Shown piece by piece: positions 8,958 to 17,873 of a stretch of DNA of 54,866 nucleotides. The notes under the pieces are model-generated. The model saw only the letters and a list, made by a program, of their open reading frames with translations, was not told the origin of the DNA and ran no database searches. The position numbers and the translations under genes were made by a program. Numbering within the stretch: the stretch's first letter is position 1; each line of letters begins with the position of its first letter. Source of the stretch: a bacterium (GTDB taxonomy: Bacteria; Cyanobacteriota; Vampirovibrionia; Gastranaerophilales; Gastranaerophilaceae). The stretch lies in NCBI GenBank assembly GCA_017542305.1, contig JAFXXK010000021.1, forward strand, positions 1-54,866. Reading direction: 5' to 3'.

Positions 8958-10436
8958 TTATTTATTTTTAGAACGTTTTTTAAGATGCAAAAGATATGAC
9001 CCCGGAATCTCATACTCGTATTTGATTTCATAATCAGCTGCCCACTTTTTAAGCATCGGAATGACCGGACACCCCTGATAATCAAATGAATAAAAGAACC
9101 AATAATCCCCGTCTTTTAAGTTGTTAAGGTGTGCCATATAATCCATATGCTCAGGGAAACCATCGGTTTTTATGCATTTGGGTTTAAAATTATAATAACC
9201 GGCATAATAAGAATATTCGGAATAAGATGCATTATTTACCATAATACAACCTTTTCCGTTGTAATGTTTTACCAGTTTTTTCATAAGAATTTTCCCGTTA
9301 GTCACATGATCTCGCAGCAAAAACGGATAATTAAGCATATATGCCGGAGTATATTTACAGAAAGAAATTACCAACACCGCAGATATTATAAGGGAATAAA
9401 CTTTCCTTTTTAAGGAGAAATAATCCAGCGGTTTTAAAATTAAAACAATTAATACCGGTACTGTATATAGGGCAACTCTCTTAGACAACGGATAGATATG
9501 GAGAAATGAACAAATTAATATCAAAATAAAAGATAGTACAAGAATTATATGCGGGGAGCGTTTTATTCTTCTCAGAACACATAATATACCGCCAAAAAGC
9601 AGTATAATAATCAATAATGGGAGAAAATTCGGGTCGAAAAAGAAAACTATATTATCTTTTAATATATCGAAGTCAGACAATAAATCAAAAGTAACAAAAC
9701 CTTTAGCCCAAAAATATTCAAAATGCTTTATCATAACGTTATGCTGAGGTATAATTACGGTTATTAAATATATAATATTGATAATGCCTATCGGGAAACA
9801 AAATACTGCAAACTTTTTGAGATTATTTAATTTATTACAAATTAATTCTTTAATAAACCAGGCACCGATAACAAAAACGGTTGGAACGGATAATAACGGC
9901 AATAGTGCAATGAACAATGAGTATAATACCGTCTGTTTTACGGATAAATTCTTTAAAGAAAGTTTGTTTAAAATTACAAATGCAAGCATAAAAAACAAAA
10001 CATCCGTAGAATATTGTTTAAATTCCTGAGAATAATATATTAATTCCTTATTAACAGCAAACAAAAAACTTGCCAATAAAACAGACCATTTCCTGATTAG
10101 AAACTGTTTTGAAAAAACATAAAAAAGAGGGAGAGCCAACAATCCGCCGACAAATGGTACAATTCTCATCGCAAGTTCTTTTGTTCCGAAGATGAAAGTA
10201 AAATCTTTAACCAATATCAGGAAGAGCGGAGGGGCAGACTGCTGTCGCTCCAATTCGGTAAAGAAACCCAAGAAATTTCTGTTCAACAAACTTAATGCCA
10301 ATTGCCCTTCATCAAGCCATATCGGTCTGCCTATTAAATACACTTTTAATCTTAATAAAAACCCAAGTATAATAAATACAAACAGACATATAAAAAAAAG
10401 TTTTTTACAGTTTTTTTTAATACTTAAAAACTCCAT
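8958..10436 (-). CDS. PMT/ArnT-like glycosyltransferase family 39 membrane protein
   Basis: The 492-residue protein has about eleven hydrophobic helices. After the first one it has GRPIWLDEGQLALSLLNR, the acidic first loop of GT-C enzymes, where the Asp-Glu pair is catalytic. RQQSAPPLFLILVK follows, the conserved aromatic/proline segment before helix 3. The last 120 residues form a soluble, periplasm-facing domain rich in aromatic residues. It should transfer a sugar from a polyprenyl-phosphate donor at the inner membrane. Acceptor and sugar are unknown. It is a second member of the family truncated at the left window edge. It stands alone between pckA and the divergent birA operon. No clear Shine-Dalgarno precedes the ATG. 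Confidence 0.85.
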   Translation of the reverse strand: MEFLSIKKNCKKLFFICLFVFIILGFLLRLKVYLIGRPIWLDEGQLALSLLNRNFLGFFTELERQQSAPPLFLILVKDFTFIFGTKELAMRIVPFVGGLLALPLFYVFSKQFLIRKWSVLLASFLFAVNKELIYYSQEFKQYSTDVLFFMLAFVILNKLSLKNLSVKQTVLYSLFIALLPLLSVPTVFVIGAWFIKELICNKLNNLKKFAVFCFPIGIINIIYLITVIIPQHNVMIKHFEYFWAKGFVTFDLLSDFDILKDNIVFFFDPNFLPLLIIILLFGGILCVLRRIKRSPHIILVLSFILILICSFLHIYPLSKRVALYTVPVLIVLILKPLDYFSLKRKVYSLIISAVLVISFCKYTPAYMLNYPFLLRDHVTNGKILMKKLVKHYNGKGCIMVNNASYSEYSYYAGYYNFKPKCIKTDGFPEHMDYMAHLNNLKDGDYWFFYSFDYQGCPVIPMLKKWAADYEIKYEYEIPGSYLLHLKKRSKNK

Positions 10437-10504
10437 TTCCGCAAACTTTCTTCAAAATTTCAATCACAAATAACATGGTAACATAAATATATTTAATAAT
10501 AAGA

Positions 10505-10534
10505 TTTGCAGTATAAGATTATTCGATATAAAAT
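10505..10534 (+). promoter_or_regulatory. Possible promoter of birA-oadGAB, start point at or near the ATG
   Basis: TTTGCA (10505-10510) is followed after 16-18 bases by TATAAA/TAAAAT (10527-10534). The predicted start falls within two bases of the birA ATG at 10541, and no Shine-Dalgarno lies between them. Confidence 0.45.
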
Positions 10535-10540
10535 TTAACT

Positions 10541-11260
10541 ATGAATTTATTATTTTTAGAAGAGATTGATTCTACCAATAAATATGCAAAAGAGCATATT
10601 GCCGAAATCCCCGACGGCACAATAGTTTACACCGACAACCAGACTGCCGGCAGAGGGCGTTTAAACCGTAAATGGTCTTATATGGGAGAGGATAATATTT
10701 ATGCAAGTCTTGTACTAAAACCGTCGGATAAAATGGAAGATGTTTATTCAAATCTGACGCAGCTTTTATGTCTTGTTTTGTGTCAGACTTTTGAAGAATA
10801 CGGAGTTAAACCAAAAATTAAATGGCCGAATGATATTCAGATTAACGGGAAGAAAATTTCGGGGATATTAGCGGAAGCCGTCATGGGCGAAAACGTTTTA
10901 AAGGGAATAGTTTTAGGTTTTGGTATAAACTTAAACACAAGCAGAGAAATACTTTCACAAATCGATCAGCCTGCTACTTCTCTTAATTTAGAAATCGGAA
11001 AAACTATTGATAAAAAAGAATTTTTGGAAAAAGTTATAAACAAGTTTTGTTTGTTGTATAATGATTTTATTGAGGGTGGATTTTTATTAATTAGAGAAGA
11101 TTATATAAGAAGAGCCGGTTTCCTCAATAAAGAAGTTACCGTAAAAGTACTGAACAAAATACTTTGCGGGGTTGCGAAGGACATAACCCCAACCGGTGCC
11201 TTAAAACTTCTGGATGAAAATAATGAAGAACATATATTACTTATAGGAGATATATTATGA
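10541..11260 (+). CDS. birA: Biotin--[acetyl-CoA carboxylase/biotin-carrier protein] ligase
   Basis: This enzyme activates biotin to biotinyl-AMP and attaches it to a carrier lysine. The 239 residues hold the ligase motifs GRGRLNRKW, KWPNDIQINGKKISGILAE and GFGINLN, then a short C-terminal SH3-like domain. It begins directly with the catalytic domain (FLEEIDSTNKYAKEH), so the N-terminal DNA-binding domain of bifunctional BirA repressors is missing. It is probably a pure ligase. Its stop overlaps the oadG start by ATGA, which places it first in an operon with oadG, oadA and oadB. OadA carries a biotinyl domain, the obvious client. No ribosome-binding site precedes the ATG; see the promoter entry. 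Confidence 0.93.
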   Translation: MNLLFLEEIDSTNKYAKEHIAEIPDGTIVYTDNQTAGRGRLNRKWSYMGEDNIYASLVLKPSDKMEDVYSNLTQLLCLVLCQTFEEYGVKPKIKWPNDIQINGKKISGILAEAVMGENVLKGIVLGFGINLNTSREILSQIDQPATSLNLEIGKTIDKKEFLEKVINKFCLLYNDFIEGGFLLIREDYIRRAGFLNKEVTVKVLNKILCGVAKDITPTGALKLLDENNEEHILLIGDIL

Positions 11261-11490
11261 ACAGCGAATTATGGTTACAAGGGCTTGTCGCAATGTGTAT
11301 AGGGATGGGAACGGTATTATCTTTCCTCTGCCTAATGATTGTTTCTATGACTATAATGTCAACCATTGTGAAAAAGCTAAACCAAATTTTTCCGGAAGCA
11401 ATTCCGCAGACATCAGGAGTAAAGAAAGCTGCTGCTTCTAATGATGAAGAAATAGCTGTTGCAATACTTGCGGCGATGTTCAAAAAATAA
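11257..11490 (+). CDS. oadG: Oxaloacetate decarboxylase, gamma subunit
   Basis: This 77-residue protein has one N-terminal membrane helix (about residues 8-33, including GMGTVLSFLCLMIVSMTIMS). A short linker and a C-terminal amphipathic end, DEEIAVAILAAMFKK, follow; the latter is typical of sodium-pump decarboxylase gamma chains (EE-x-AVA-x-I/AAI-A). The gamma chain anchors the alpha subunit to the membrane beta subunit and holds the complex together. It overlaps birA by four bases and is followed 45 bases later by oadA. The family diverges quickly, so recognition rests on size, topology, the C-terminal motif and the operon. Confidence 0.88.
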   Translation: MNSELWLQGLVAMCIGMGTVLSFLCLMIVSMTIMSTIVKKLNQIFPEAIPQTSGVKKAAASNDEEIAVAILAAMFKK

Positions 11491-11535
11491 TAAACATCCG
11501 ATAATATAAAGAATCTAATTTAAAGGAGATATATA

Positions 11536-13350
11536 ATGACAAAACTAATTAAAGTAATGGATACGTCTTTCAGGGACGGTTTCCAGTCAATCTTCGGGGC
11601 TAAAGTTCTCGTAGATGACTTTATTCCTGCTTTACAGTCAGCTGTTGATGCAGGGCTCAAGCATTTCGAAACAGCAGGCGGTGCAAGATTTCAGGCTCCG
11701 ATATTTTTCTGTAATGAAAATGCTTTTGAAACTATGGATAAAATCAGAGCCGCTGTCGGACCTGATATAAAATTACAATCATTGGCGAGAGGGGTTAACG
11801 TTGTAGGTTTGAACTCTCAACCCCGTGACGTAATTGATTTGCACGCTAAAATGTTTGCAAAACACGGAGTTAACGTTATCAGAAACTTCGATGCTTTAAA
11901 TGATGTTCACAATTTAATTGACTCTGCAAAGAGCATAAAGAAACATGGACTTGAACACGAAGTTACCATTACAATGATGGAATTACCTTACGGTTGTGAA
12001 GGCGCACATGATGTTGCTTTCTATGAAAAAGTTTTGAGAAACATTCTCGATGCGGGTATTCCGTTTGACAGTCTGGCATTTAAAGATGCTTCAGGAACTT
12101 CAAATCCGAGAAAAGTATATGAAACCGTTAAAATGGCTCGTGAAATTTTGGGTAAAGATGCTCATATTCGATTCCACTCTCACGAAACTGCCGGTACAGG
12201 TTTAGCTGCATATTTGGCAGCTCTTGACGGCGGCGCTGACGGAATTGACCTTGCTATGAAACCGGTTTCCGGCGGAACAGGTCAGCCTGATATTATTTCA
12301 ATGTGGCATGCTCTTAAAGGCACTGAGTATGATTTAGGCTTAGATATCAAGAAAATTATGGAAACAGAAGAAATCTTCAAGGATTGCATGAAAGATTATC
12401 CGATTTCACCTATTTCTTTGGCTGTAAATCCGATATTGATTCAGGCACCTTTACCGGGTGGTGCTACAGCAACTACGGTAAATCAATTGAAAGATATGGG
12501 CATGCTTGACAAGTTCCCGAAACTTATCGCAAACATGAAAGAAGTTGTTGAAAGAGGCGGTTTTGCTACATCAGTTACTCCTGTTTCACAGTTCTATGCT
12601 CAGCAATCATTCTTAAATGCAATAACAGAAAATCCTTGGGAACAAGCTAATCCGGGTTATGCAAAAATGTTACTGGGATATTTCGGAAAAACTCCTTGCG
12701 AACCCGATCCGGAACTTGTTAAATGGGCTGAAGAAAAAACAGGTTTGCAACCTACAACAGAGCATGTTGTTGACCTTAACGACAAAGATCCTGAAAAAGG
12801 ATTAAAAGCTGCTGAAGAAAGATTAAAAGCTGCAGGTTTACCTGTAACTGATGAAAACTTATTCATCGCAGCAGCTTGTAAAGACGGTAACGTTGATAAA
12901 GGTATTGACTTCTTACTCGGCAAAGGTCAGGTTTCTGTTAATAAAGTTTCTGCAGATGCTCCTAAAGCATCCGCTCAGGCTTCTTCTACAGGTGAATATA
13001 CAATTAAAGTTAACGGCAAGAATTATGCGGTTAAACTTGATAGTGATAAAAAAGCAATTGTTAACGGCAAGACTTATGACATTGATGTTAAGGCCGGTAT
13101 TGAAACCAAAGCAGCTGATGATGCACCTTCCGGTGACGGTGAAGAAATTAAAGCCGGTTTGCCGGGCAATGTATTGAGAATAGAAGTTTCTGAAGGCAGC
13201 GAAGTTGCAGAAGGCGAAGTTCTTCTTGTTATGGAAGCCATGAAAATGGAAACGGAAGTTAAAGCTCCCAAAGCCGGTATTGTTCAGGCAATCCTTGTTG
13301 CTCAGGGTGATAAGGTTGTTACAGGTCAAGCTTTGGTTATTATAGGTTAG
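11536..13350 (+). CDS. oadA: Oxaloacetate decarboxylase, alpha subunit with biotinyl domain
   Basis: This is the cytosolic carboxyltransferase of the sodium-translocating decarboxylase. It moves the carboxyl group from oxaloacetate to biotin, releasing pyruvate. Of 604 residues, the N-terminal part (about 1-300) is a TIM-barrel of the HMG-CoA lyase-like type with MDTSFRDGFQS and the metal-binding HSHETAG. A conserved carboxylase domain (about 300-460) and an Ala/Ser linker follow. The C-terminal biotinyl domain has EAMKMET, with the biotin-accepting Lys at about 570, 34 residues from the end. The start follows AAAGGAGATATATA, a strong ribosome site. A pyruvate carboxylase B-type role is the alternative, but the flanking oadG and oadB favour the pump. 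Confidence 0.95.
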   Translation: MTKLIKVMDTSFRDGFQSIFGAKVLVDDFIPALQSAVDAGLKHFETAGGARFQAPIFFCNENAFETMDKIRAAVGPDIKLQSLARGVNVVGLNSQPRDVIDLHAKMFAKHGVNVIRNFDALNDVHNLIDSAKSIKKHGLEHEVTITMMELPYGCEGAHDVAFYEKVLRNILDAGIPFDSLAFKDASGTSNPRKVYETVKMAREILGKDAHIRFHSHETAGTGLAAYLAALDGGADGIDLAMKPVSGGTGQPDIISMWHALKGTEYDLGLDIKKIMETEEIFKDCMKDYPISPISLAVNPILIQAPLPGGATATTVNQLKDMGMLDKFPKLIANMKEVVERGGFATSVTPVSQFYAQQSFLNAITENPWEQANPGYAKMLLGYFGKTPCEPDPELVKWAEEKTGLQPTTEHVVDLNDKDPEKGLKAAEERLKAAGLPVTDENLFIAAACKDGNVDKGIDFLLGKGQVSVNKVSADAPKASAQASSTGEYTIKVNGKNYAVKLDSDKKAIVNGKTYDIDVKAGIETKAADDAPSGDGEEIKAGLPGNVLRIEVSEGSEVAEGEVLLVMEAMKMETEVKAPKAGIVQAILVAQGDKVVTGQALVIIG

Positions 13351-13363
13351 GGGGTAAATCAAT

Positions 13364-14554
13364 ATGACAATTAATATTCAAGACGGTTTACTTCAATTAT
13401 GGAATTCTACGGGTATTATGACGTTTTTACAACCTCAAGACCCTAATATAACAAACTGCTTTGAACAATTCTTACATGTTCACGGTCATTGGATAATGAT
13501 TTTAATCTGTTTATTCTTGCTTTGGTTAGGAATCAAAAAACAGTTTGAACCGTTACTTCTTGTACCTATAGCATTTGGCGGTTTATTATCAAACATCCCT
13601 ATGCCTTTAGGAGAAGAAATAGCAGGTCCAAACGGATTCTTGGGAATTATATTTGAAGCAGGTATCCATAAAGGACTGTTCCCGTTGATAATCTTCATGG
13701 GTGTCGGTGCAATGACTGACTTCGGCCCGTTAATTGCAAACCCGAGAATGGCACTTTTAGGCGGGGCTGCACAATTCGGTATTTTTGGTGCATTATTAAT
13801 GGCATATTGTCTCTTCGGATTTTCATTACCTGAAGCTGCATCAATAGGTATTATCGGAGGGGCTGACGGTCCGACATCAATTTATGTAACAACAAAACTT
13901 GCAGAAAATCTGCTCGGACCTATTGCGGTTGCGGCATATTCATACATGGCACTCGTACCCGTAATTCAACCGCCTATTATGAGATTATTAACAACAAAAG
14001 AAGAGCGTCAAATAAAAATGGAACAGTTAAGAGAAGTTTCAAAAAGAGAAAAAATTGTATTCCCGCTTATGATATTACTTCTCTGCGTAATCCTTTTACC
14101 GAGCGCCTGCCCGTTACTAGGAGCTTTATGTTTCGGTAATTTATGCAAGGAATGCGGTGTTGTTGATAGACTTTCAGATACTATGCAAAATGCATTAATC
14201 AATATTATAACAATATTCTTAGGTTTATCGGTAGGTTCAAAACTTTCTGCAGAACAGTTTTTGACATTACAAACGATATTTATTCTTATTTTGGGTATTA
14301 TAGCATTCTCACTTGCAACAGCAGCAGGGGTTTTGATGGCAAAATTGATGAATGTATTTTCAAAAACAAAAATCAATCCGCTCATCGGTTCTGCCGGAGT
14401 TTCTGCTGTACCGATGGCAGCCCGTGTATCAAATAAAGTAGGTTTGGAGGAAAATCCTCAAAACTTCTTACTGATGCACGCAATGGGACCAAACGTATCA
14501 GGTGTAATCGGCTCTGCGGTTGCAGCCGGTGTTCTGTTAGCATTGTGTCACTAA
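13364..14554 (+). CDS. oadB: Oxaloacetate decarboxylase, sodium-translocating beta subunit
   Basis: This 396-residue integral membrane protein decarboxylates carboxybiotin and couples it to sodium export across the inner membrane. It has about nine helices plus the re-entrant, strongly conserved [19 protein letters not shown] near residues 165-183, with the sodium/proton-binding Asp. Further family segments are [17 protein letters not shown] at the C-terminus and [16 protein letters not shown]. It starts 13 bases after oadA behind a GGGGG ribosome site and closes the birA-oadGAB operon. A hairpin terminator follows at 14579. The N-terminal 40 residues precede the first helix, as in relatives. 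Confidence 0.95.
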   Translation: MTINIQDGLLQLWNSTGIMTFLQPQDPNITNCFEQFLHVHGHWIMILICLFLLWLGIKKQFEPLLLVPIAFGGLLSNIPMPLGEEIAGPNGFLGIIFEAGIHKGLFPLIIFMGVGAMTDFGPLIANPRMALLGGAAQFGIFGALLMAYCLFGFSLPEAASIGIIGGADGPTSIYVTTKLAENLLGPIAVAAYSYMALVPVIQPPIMRLLTTKEERQIKMEQLREVSKREKIVFPLMILLLCVILLPSACPLLGALCFGNLCKECGVVDRLSDTMQNALINIITIFLGLSVGSKLSAEQFLTLQTIFILILGIIAFSLATAAGVLMAKLMNVFSKTKINPLIGSAGVSAVPMAARVSNKVGLEENPQNFLLMHAMGPNVSGVIGSAVAAGVLLALCH

Positions 14555-14578
14555 TTAGCTGAATATATATAATGAAAG

Positions 14579-14606
14579 CAGAAGTAAATTTATTTACTTC
14601 TGTTTT
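14579..14606 (+). terminator. Terminator of the birA-oadGAB operon
   Basis: A ten-base stem, CAGAAGTAAA / TTTACTTCTG, with loop TTTA is followed by TTTTC, 25 bases after the oadB stop. Confidence 0.8.
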
Positions 14607-14693
14607 CTTATGTAAAGCTTTATAAAAATTTTTAAAGTTTTTCTGTACTTGTACCGTAAATATTTATATGTGTAAGTTACAGGAGAAAATAGT

Positions 14694-16535
14694 ATGAAAA
14701 TTGACGGAGAAAATCAGGATTTTCAATCCGGCGGAGTGCCTAAAAAATCCCGTTTATTAGATATTGAAACTTTTAAAAAGCTATTAACGGTTTTTGATGC
14801 AAATACCGATGGCAAAGTTACCAGAGAAGAAGTTTTAAACGGATTGCAGTTGTCAAAAGCTTTGTCCGGCACACCGCAGAATAATGCTTTTGCGAACTTA
14901 TCTTCGGAAAAACTTCAGGAAATAATTGCTTCTAACAAAGATTTAGACGGAAATTATTCTGTTGAAGATTTGCAAAATTTTATAACTGACTATGAAGCTG
15001 AGTTTACCGAACAAACATCCGTACCTGATGATATTCCTCTGAAAATTGATGTTAAGAATCTTACAATTGAAAAGATAAAACAACTGTATAACGGTAAAGA
15101 TGTCCGGATTTCAGAAACGTTAAACGAAGAAACAAAGAAAAAAATTATTGAAGTATTTAATAAGGCAGGAGAACCTGTTGCTCGCTATGAATCAAATAAT
15201 GGAGAAGTTTATACAATTTCCGATAATTATGACAAACTAAAAGCTGCATTTGAAAGGCTGCGTTTTTATAACCAACAAGGAAATTTATTCAGATTTACCG
15301 AGGGCGGTAATTGGTATGATGTTTCACCTGATACCGGTGTTATTATAGATGATGTAGATATGGATTCGGCGGTTGAAGCCGGAGGTTTAACAACCGCAAA
15401 ATCAGGTCGCAGCAGAAAACGAAGAGCATCATCGGGGAATGTAGCCCAGATAGCAGACAACTTATATAAAGATGTTTCTAAAACCAGTTTGGGGGTTGTA
15501 CCTACAACTGATAAAAAGGGGTTGAAAAAACATGTTGCCGAAATAAATTCAAGAAATGTTCTGGATGTCTTGTATTATTATTACAAGAAGTCCAAACAAA
15601 ATCTTGCTACTGCAATTTTCCATGAAGTTGGTCTTGATGCCTCTTTAAGAGCTGAACTTGTTAAACATATCATGAATGCTGTGTGTGATGCATATAGAGC
15701 CAAAGGAATATATGTTGATGATGTACGCTCTGCTATGATGAAAGAGATTAAGTATCAAAAAAACAGAATAGGAATGATGGATGCAACCTTATTAAATAAA
15801 CTTGTTAATAAGTTGTGTGATAGATTAAAGTCAAAAACAGAAGGTCCACAAAAAAATTACAAAGCTGATGGCAAAGTAGAATGTCCGAGATCTCAGGGCA
15901 AAACCGGTGACTGCTGGCTGGTTGCAACCATAAATTCATTATCAAGATCTCCAAAAGGTCAGAAACTTTTAAATGATTCCATAAAAGTCAATTCCGATGG
16001 GAGTGTCACCGTACATCTAAAAGGGGTAAATAAAACCTACACATTTTCCAAAGCAGAGCTTAACGGCGCAATGGAATATTCAACCGGGGATTTAGACGTT
16101 AGAGCTTTAGAACTTGCTGTGGATAAATATTACATGGAAACAAAACATGATCGTCTTATAGATGATGGCGGTCGTGAAATTGATGCCTTTAAAATCCTTA
16201 TCGGAAAGAGTCATTTAGATTTTTATGGATGGGATGCTATTTGGGATGATGTTGTGGGTATATCTGATTCGTATAAGAAAAAAATAAATGCCCAAAATAC
16301 GATTTGTTTGGCTGCTTGCCACTCAACTCCTTTGTCAAATGTCCCCTCCGATAGCGATATTGCATATACTACTCCCGATGGAATTTCAATATATAAAAAC
16401 CACGCTTATAGTGTTGTCCGAGCGGATGATAAATATGCATATCTGATAAATCCGTGGGATAGTACTAAAGAAATAAGAGTTCCGTGGAAAGACTTTAAAA
16501 AGATATTTAATTCATTTAGTGATGTCACGTTATAA
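14694..16535 (+). CDS. Calpain-type (C2) cysteine protease with N-terminal EF-hand pair
   Basis: The C-terminal 230 residues carry a calpain-family catalytic core: SQGKTGDCWLVA (Cys407, Gln-box before it), NHAYSVV (His570) and LINPWDS (Asn586), in the right order and context. The N-terminus has two calcium loops. DANTDGKVTREE (35-46) is a perfect EF-hand with acidic position 12. NKDLDGNYSVED (81-92) is a good second one. The middle (about 130-370) is unassigned, with a basic patch SGRSRKRRASSG near 240 that could be a processing site. No signal peptide is seen; residues 9-10 (DF) weakly recall the N-terminal F motif of neighbouring orphans. AGGAG precedes the ATG. Calcium-controlled proteolysis is inferred; substrate and location are unknown. 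Confidence 0.85.
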   Translation: MKIDGENQDFQSGGVPKKSRLLDIETFKKLLTVFDANTDGKVTREEVLNGLQLSKALSGTPQNNAFANLSSEKLQEIIASNKDLDGNYSVEDLQNFITDYEAEFTEQTSVPDDIPLKIDVKNLTIEKIKQLYNGKDVRISETLNEETKKKIIEVFNKAGEPVARYESNNGEVYTISDNYDKLKAAFERLRFYNQQGNLFRFTEGGNWYDVSPDTGVIIDDVDMDSAVEAGGLTTAKSGRSRKRRASSGNVAQIADNLYKDVSKTSLGVVPTTDKKGLKKHVAEINSRNVLDVLYYYYKKSKQNLATAIFHEVGLDASLRAELVKHIMNAVCDAYRAKGIYVDDVRSAMMKEIKYQKNRIGMMDATLLNKLVNKLCDRLKSKTEGPQKNYKADGKVECPRSQGKTGDCWLVATINSLSRSPKGQKLLNDSIKVNSDGSVTVHLKGVNKTYTFSKAELNGAMEYSTGDLDVRALELAVDKYYMETKHDRLIDDGGREIDAFKILIGKSHLDFYGWDAIWDDVVGISDSYKKKINAQNTICLAACHSTPLSNVPSDSDIAYTTPDGISIYKNHAYSVVRADDKYAYLINPWDSTKEIRVPWKDFKKIFNSFSDVTL

Positions 16536-16556
16536 AAATTATTGCAATTATAAGAT

Positions 16557-16588
16557 GACCGCATGCTTCCTCATGCGGTCGTTTTTAT
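16557..16588 (+). terminator. Terminator of the calpain-like gene
   Basis: A nine-base perfect stem, GACCGCATG / CATGCGGTC, with loop CTTCCT is followed by GTTTTTATT, 22 bases after the stop. Confidence 0.88.
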
Positions 16589-16658
16589 TGTAAAATATTA
16601 TTAATTAATAGCAAAATTTTTTATTCACGCTTTTTGTACTTTATCAAGGAGTATCAAG

Positions 16659-17828
16659 ATGAATATATCCAAAATTTCAGCGGTAAGTTTCAGGGCAGAC
16701 AATGTTCAGCCGGAAGAAAAACCAAAAGAATCTAAAGCAAAAGAATTTTTGCATAAAAAAGAAGCTCCGTATATTATAGGAGCATCTGCTTTAGCCGCAA
16801 TAGCTATTGGAATACTCGCTGTTAAGAAAGGGAAGGGAGTAAAAAATCCACCCCACAACCCCATAACGGAACATCCTGCTCCGCATACCGAACCTCCCGT
16901 AACAAAACCCACTGGTGCAGACGGGAATATAACAGCAACCCCCAAACCGGAATCCCCCGTAACTCCGCCTGAAATGACAGTACCCGAAACGCAAGAAAGT
17001 ATCATTAATATGGGACCGTGGGATGATTCGGAATTACTTGAGATTGGTGCAAATGTTGCTCACGTTGACGTAGCTCCGGGTTATATTGAACCGGAAATCA
17101 TTAAACAAACTCAAAATCGCACAGGTCTTATTACCGAATATTTAACAAAATACATGGATAACCTTGAGATATTAGAAGGTGTTAAGGACGGGACTTTAAC
17201 TCCTTTAAAACGCTTCAAATATTTTATCAAAAATTTTGACGAAAGAATTGAGGCTTTCATAAGAAGTATTAACAGCAATTACGTTGTAGATAATATCAAT
17301 ACAAACGGATTATATCGCTACAAAAACGATTACATGACAGCTTTTAATGAATTCATAAAAGATTCTAAATCAAGCTTATTCAAAGCGAGAATTGAAGAAA
17401 ATGGCAACACCATACTTCTGACACAAAAAGACGGAAGGAAAATTCTATATACATTTGAAGAAGGCGAAAAAGGCGGACTTAAGACAATAAAAGAACTTCC
17501 GAAAGGTGATGACCAAACCTCAATAACACTCCATTATCTGCCCGATAAATACTGGGATTACGGTAAAATCGGAATCAATCGTATTCATAAAATTGAATAC
17601 CATAACACAGAAACAAATAAGCTGATACAAAGTATTACGATACATCCAGACGACAGAGCTGCTCATACGGTAATACTCAATGACCCGAATACGGGAAAAC
17701 CTGTATTAACTATGAACAGAACAGCAGAACCGAATCATTTATACTACGATACAGTACTTTATCAAAAAGGAAAACCTGCAATCAACATCAATACCCAAAA
17801 TGATACGGTACAGGTTATAAAAGATTAA
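16659..17828 (+). CDS. Membrane-anchored orphan with N-terminal S-F-R-A motif and Pro-rich linker
   Basis: The 389-residue protein matches no family I know. It starts MNISKISAVSFRADN, resembling the F-x-[GA] N-termini of other orphans here. A charged stretch leads to one hydrophobic helix (about residues 36-53), then basic residues. A Pro/Thr-rich linker (about 60-112) follows. The soluble remainder is about 270 residues; its second half is beta-rich with Asn/Asp-Gly turns (ILNDPNTGKPVLTMNR). A single-pass anchor with a spacer and a distal domain is the simplest reading. Which side of the membrane it faces is not evident. AAGGAG seven bases before the ATG fixes the start. It follows the calpain-like gene but is separated from it by a terminator. 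Confidence 0.75.
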   Translation: MNISKISAVSFRADNVQPEEKPKESKAKEFLHKKEAPYIIGASALAAIAIGILAVKKGKGVKNPPHNPITEHPAPHTEPPVTKPTGADGNITATPKPESPVTPPEMTVPETQESIINMGPWDDSELLEIGANVAHVDVAPGYIEPEIIKQTQNRTGLITEYLTKYMDNLEILEGVKDGTLTPLKRFKYFIKNFDERIEAFIRSINSNYVVDNINTNGLYRYKNDYMTAFNEFIKDSKSSLFKARIEENGNTILLTQKDGRKILYTFEEGEKGGLKTIKELPKGDDQTSITLHYLPDKYWDYGKIGINRIHKIEYHNTETNKLIQSITIHPDDRAAHTVILNDPNTGKPVLTMNRTAEPNHLYYDTVLYQKGKPAININTQNDTVQVIKD

Positions 17829-17846
17829 AAGTTACAATAATAAAAG

Positions 17847-17872
17847 TCCCTGAAATAATTTCAGGGATTTTT
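17847..17872 (+). terminator. Terminator between convergent genes
   Basis: TCCCTGAAA / TTTCAGGGA with loop TAA is followed by TTTTT on the plus strand. The reverse strand has a shorter T run, so it may also serve the metalloprotease gene, whose stop is within two bases of it. Confidence 0.85.
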
Positions 17873-17873
17873 A

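Noticed and set aside
12913-13362. A 149-codon minus-strand frame opposite the oadA 3' end
   Set aside because: The oadA biotinyl domain is clearly coded on the plus strand. The antisense translation is Phe/Asn-rich low complexity.
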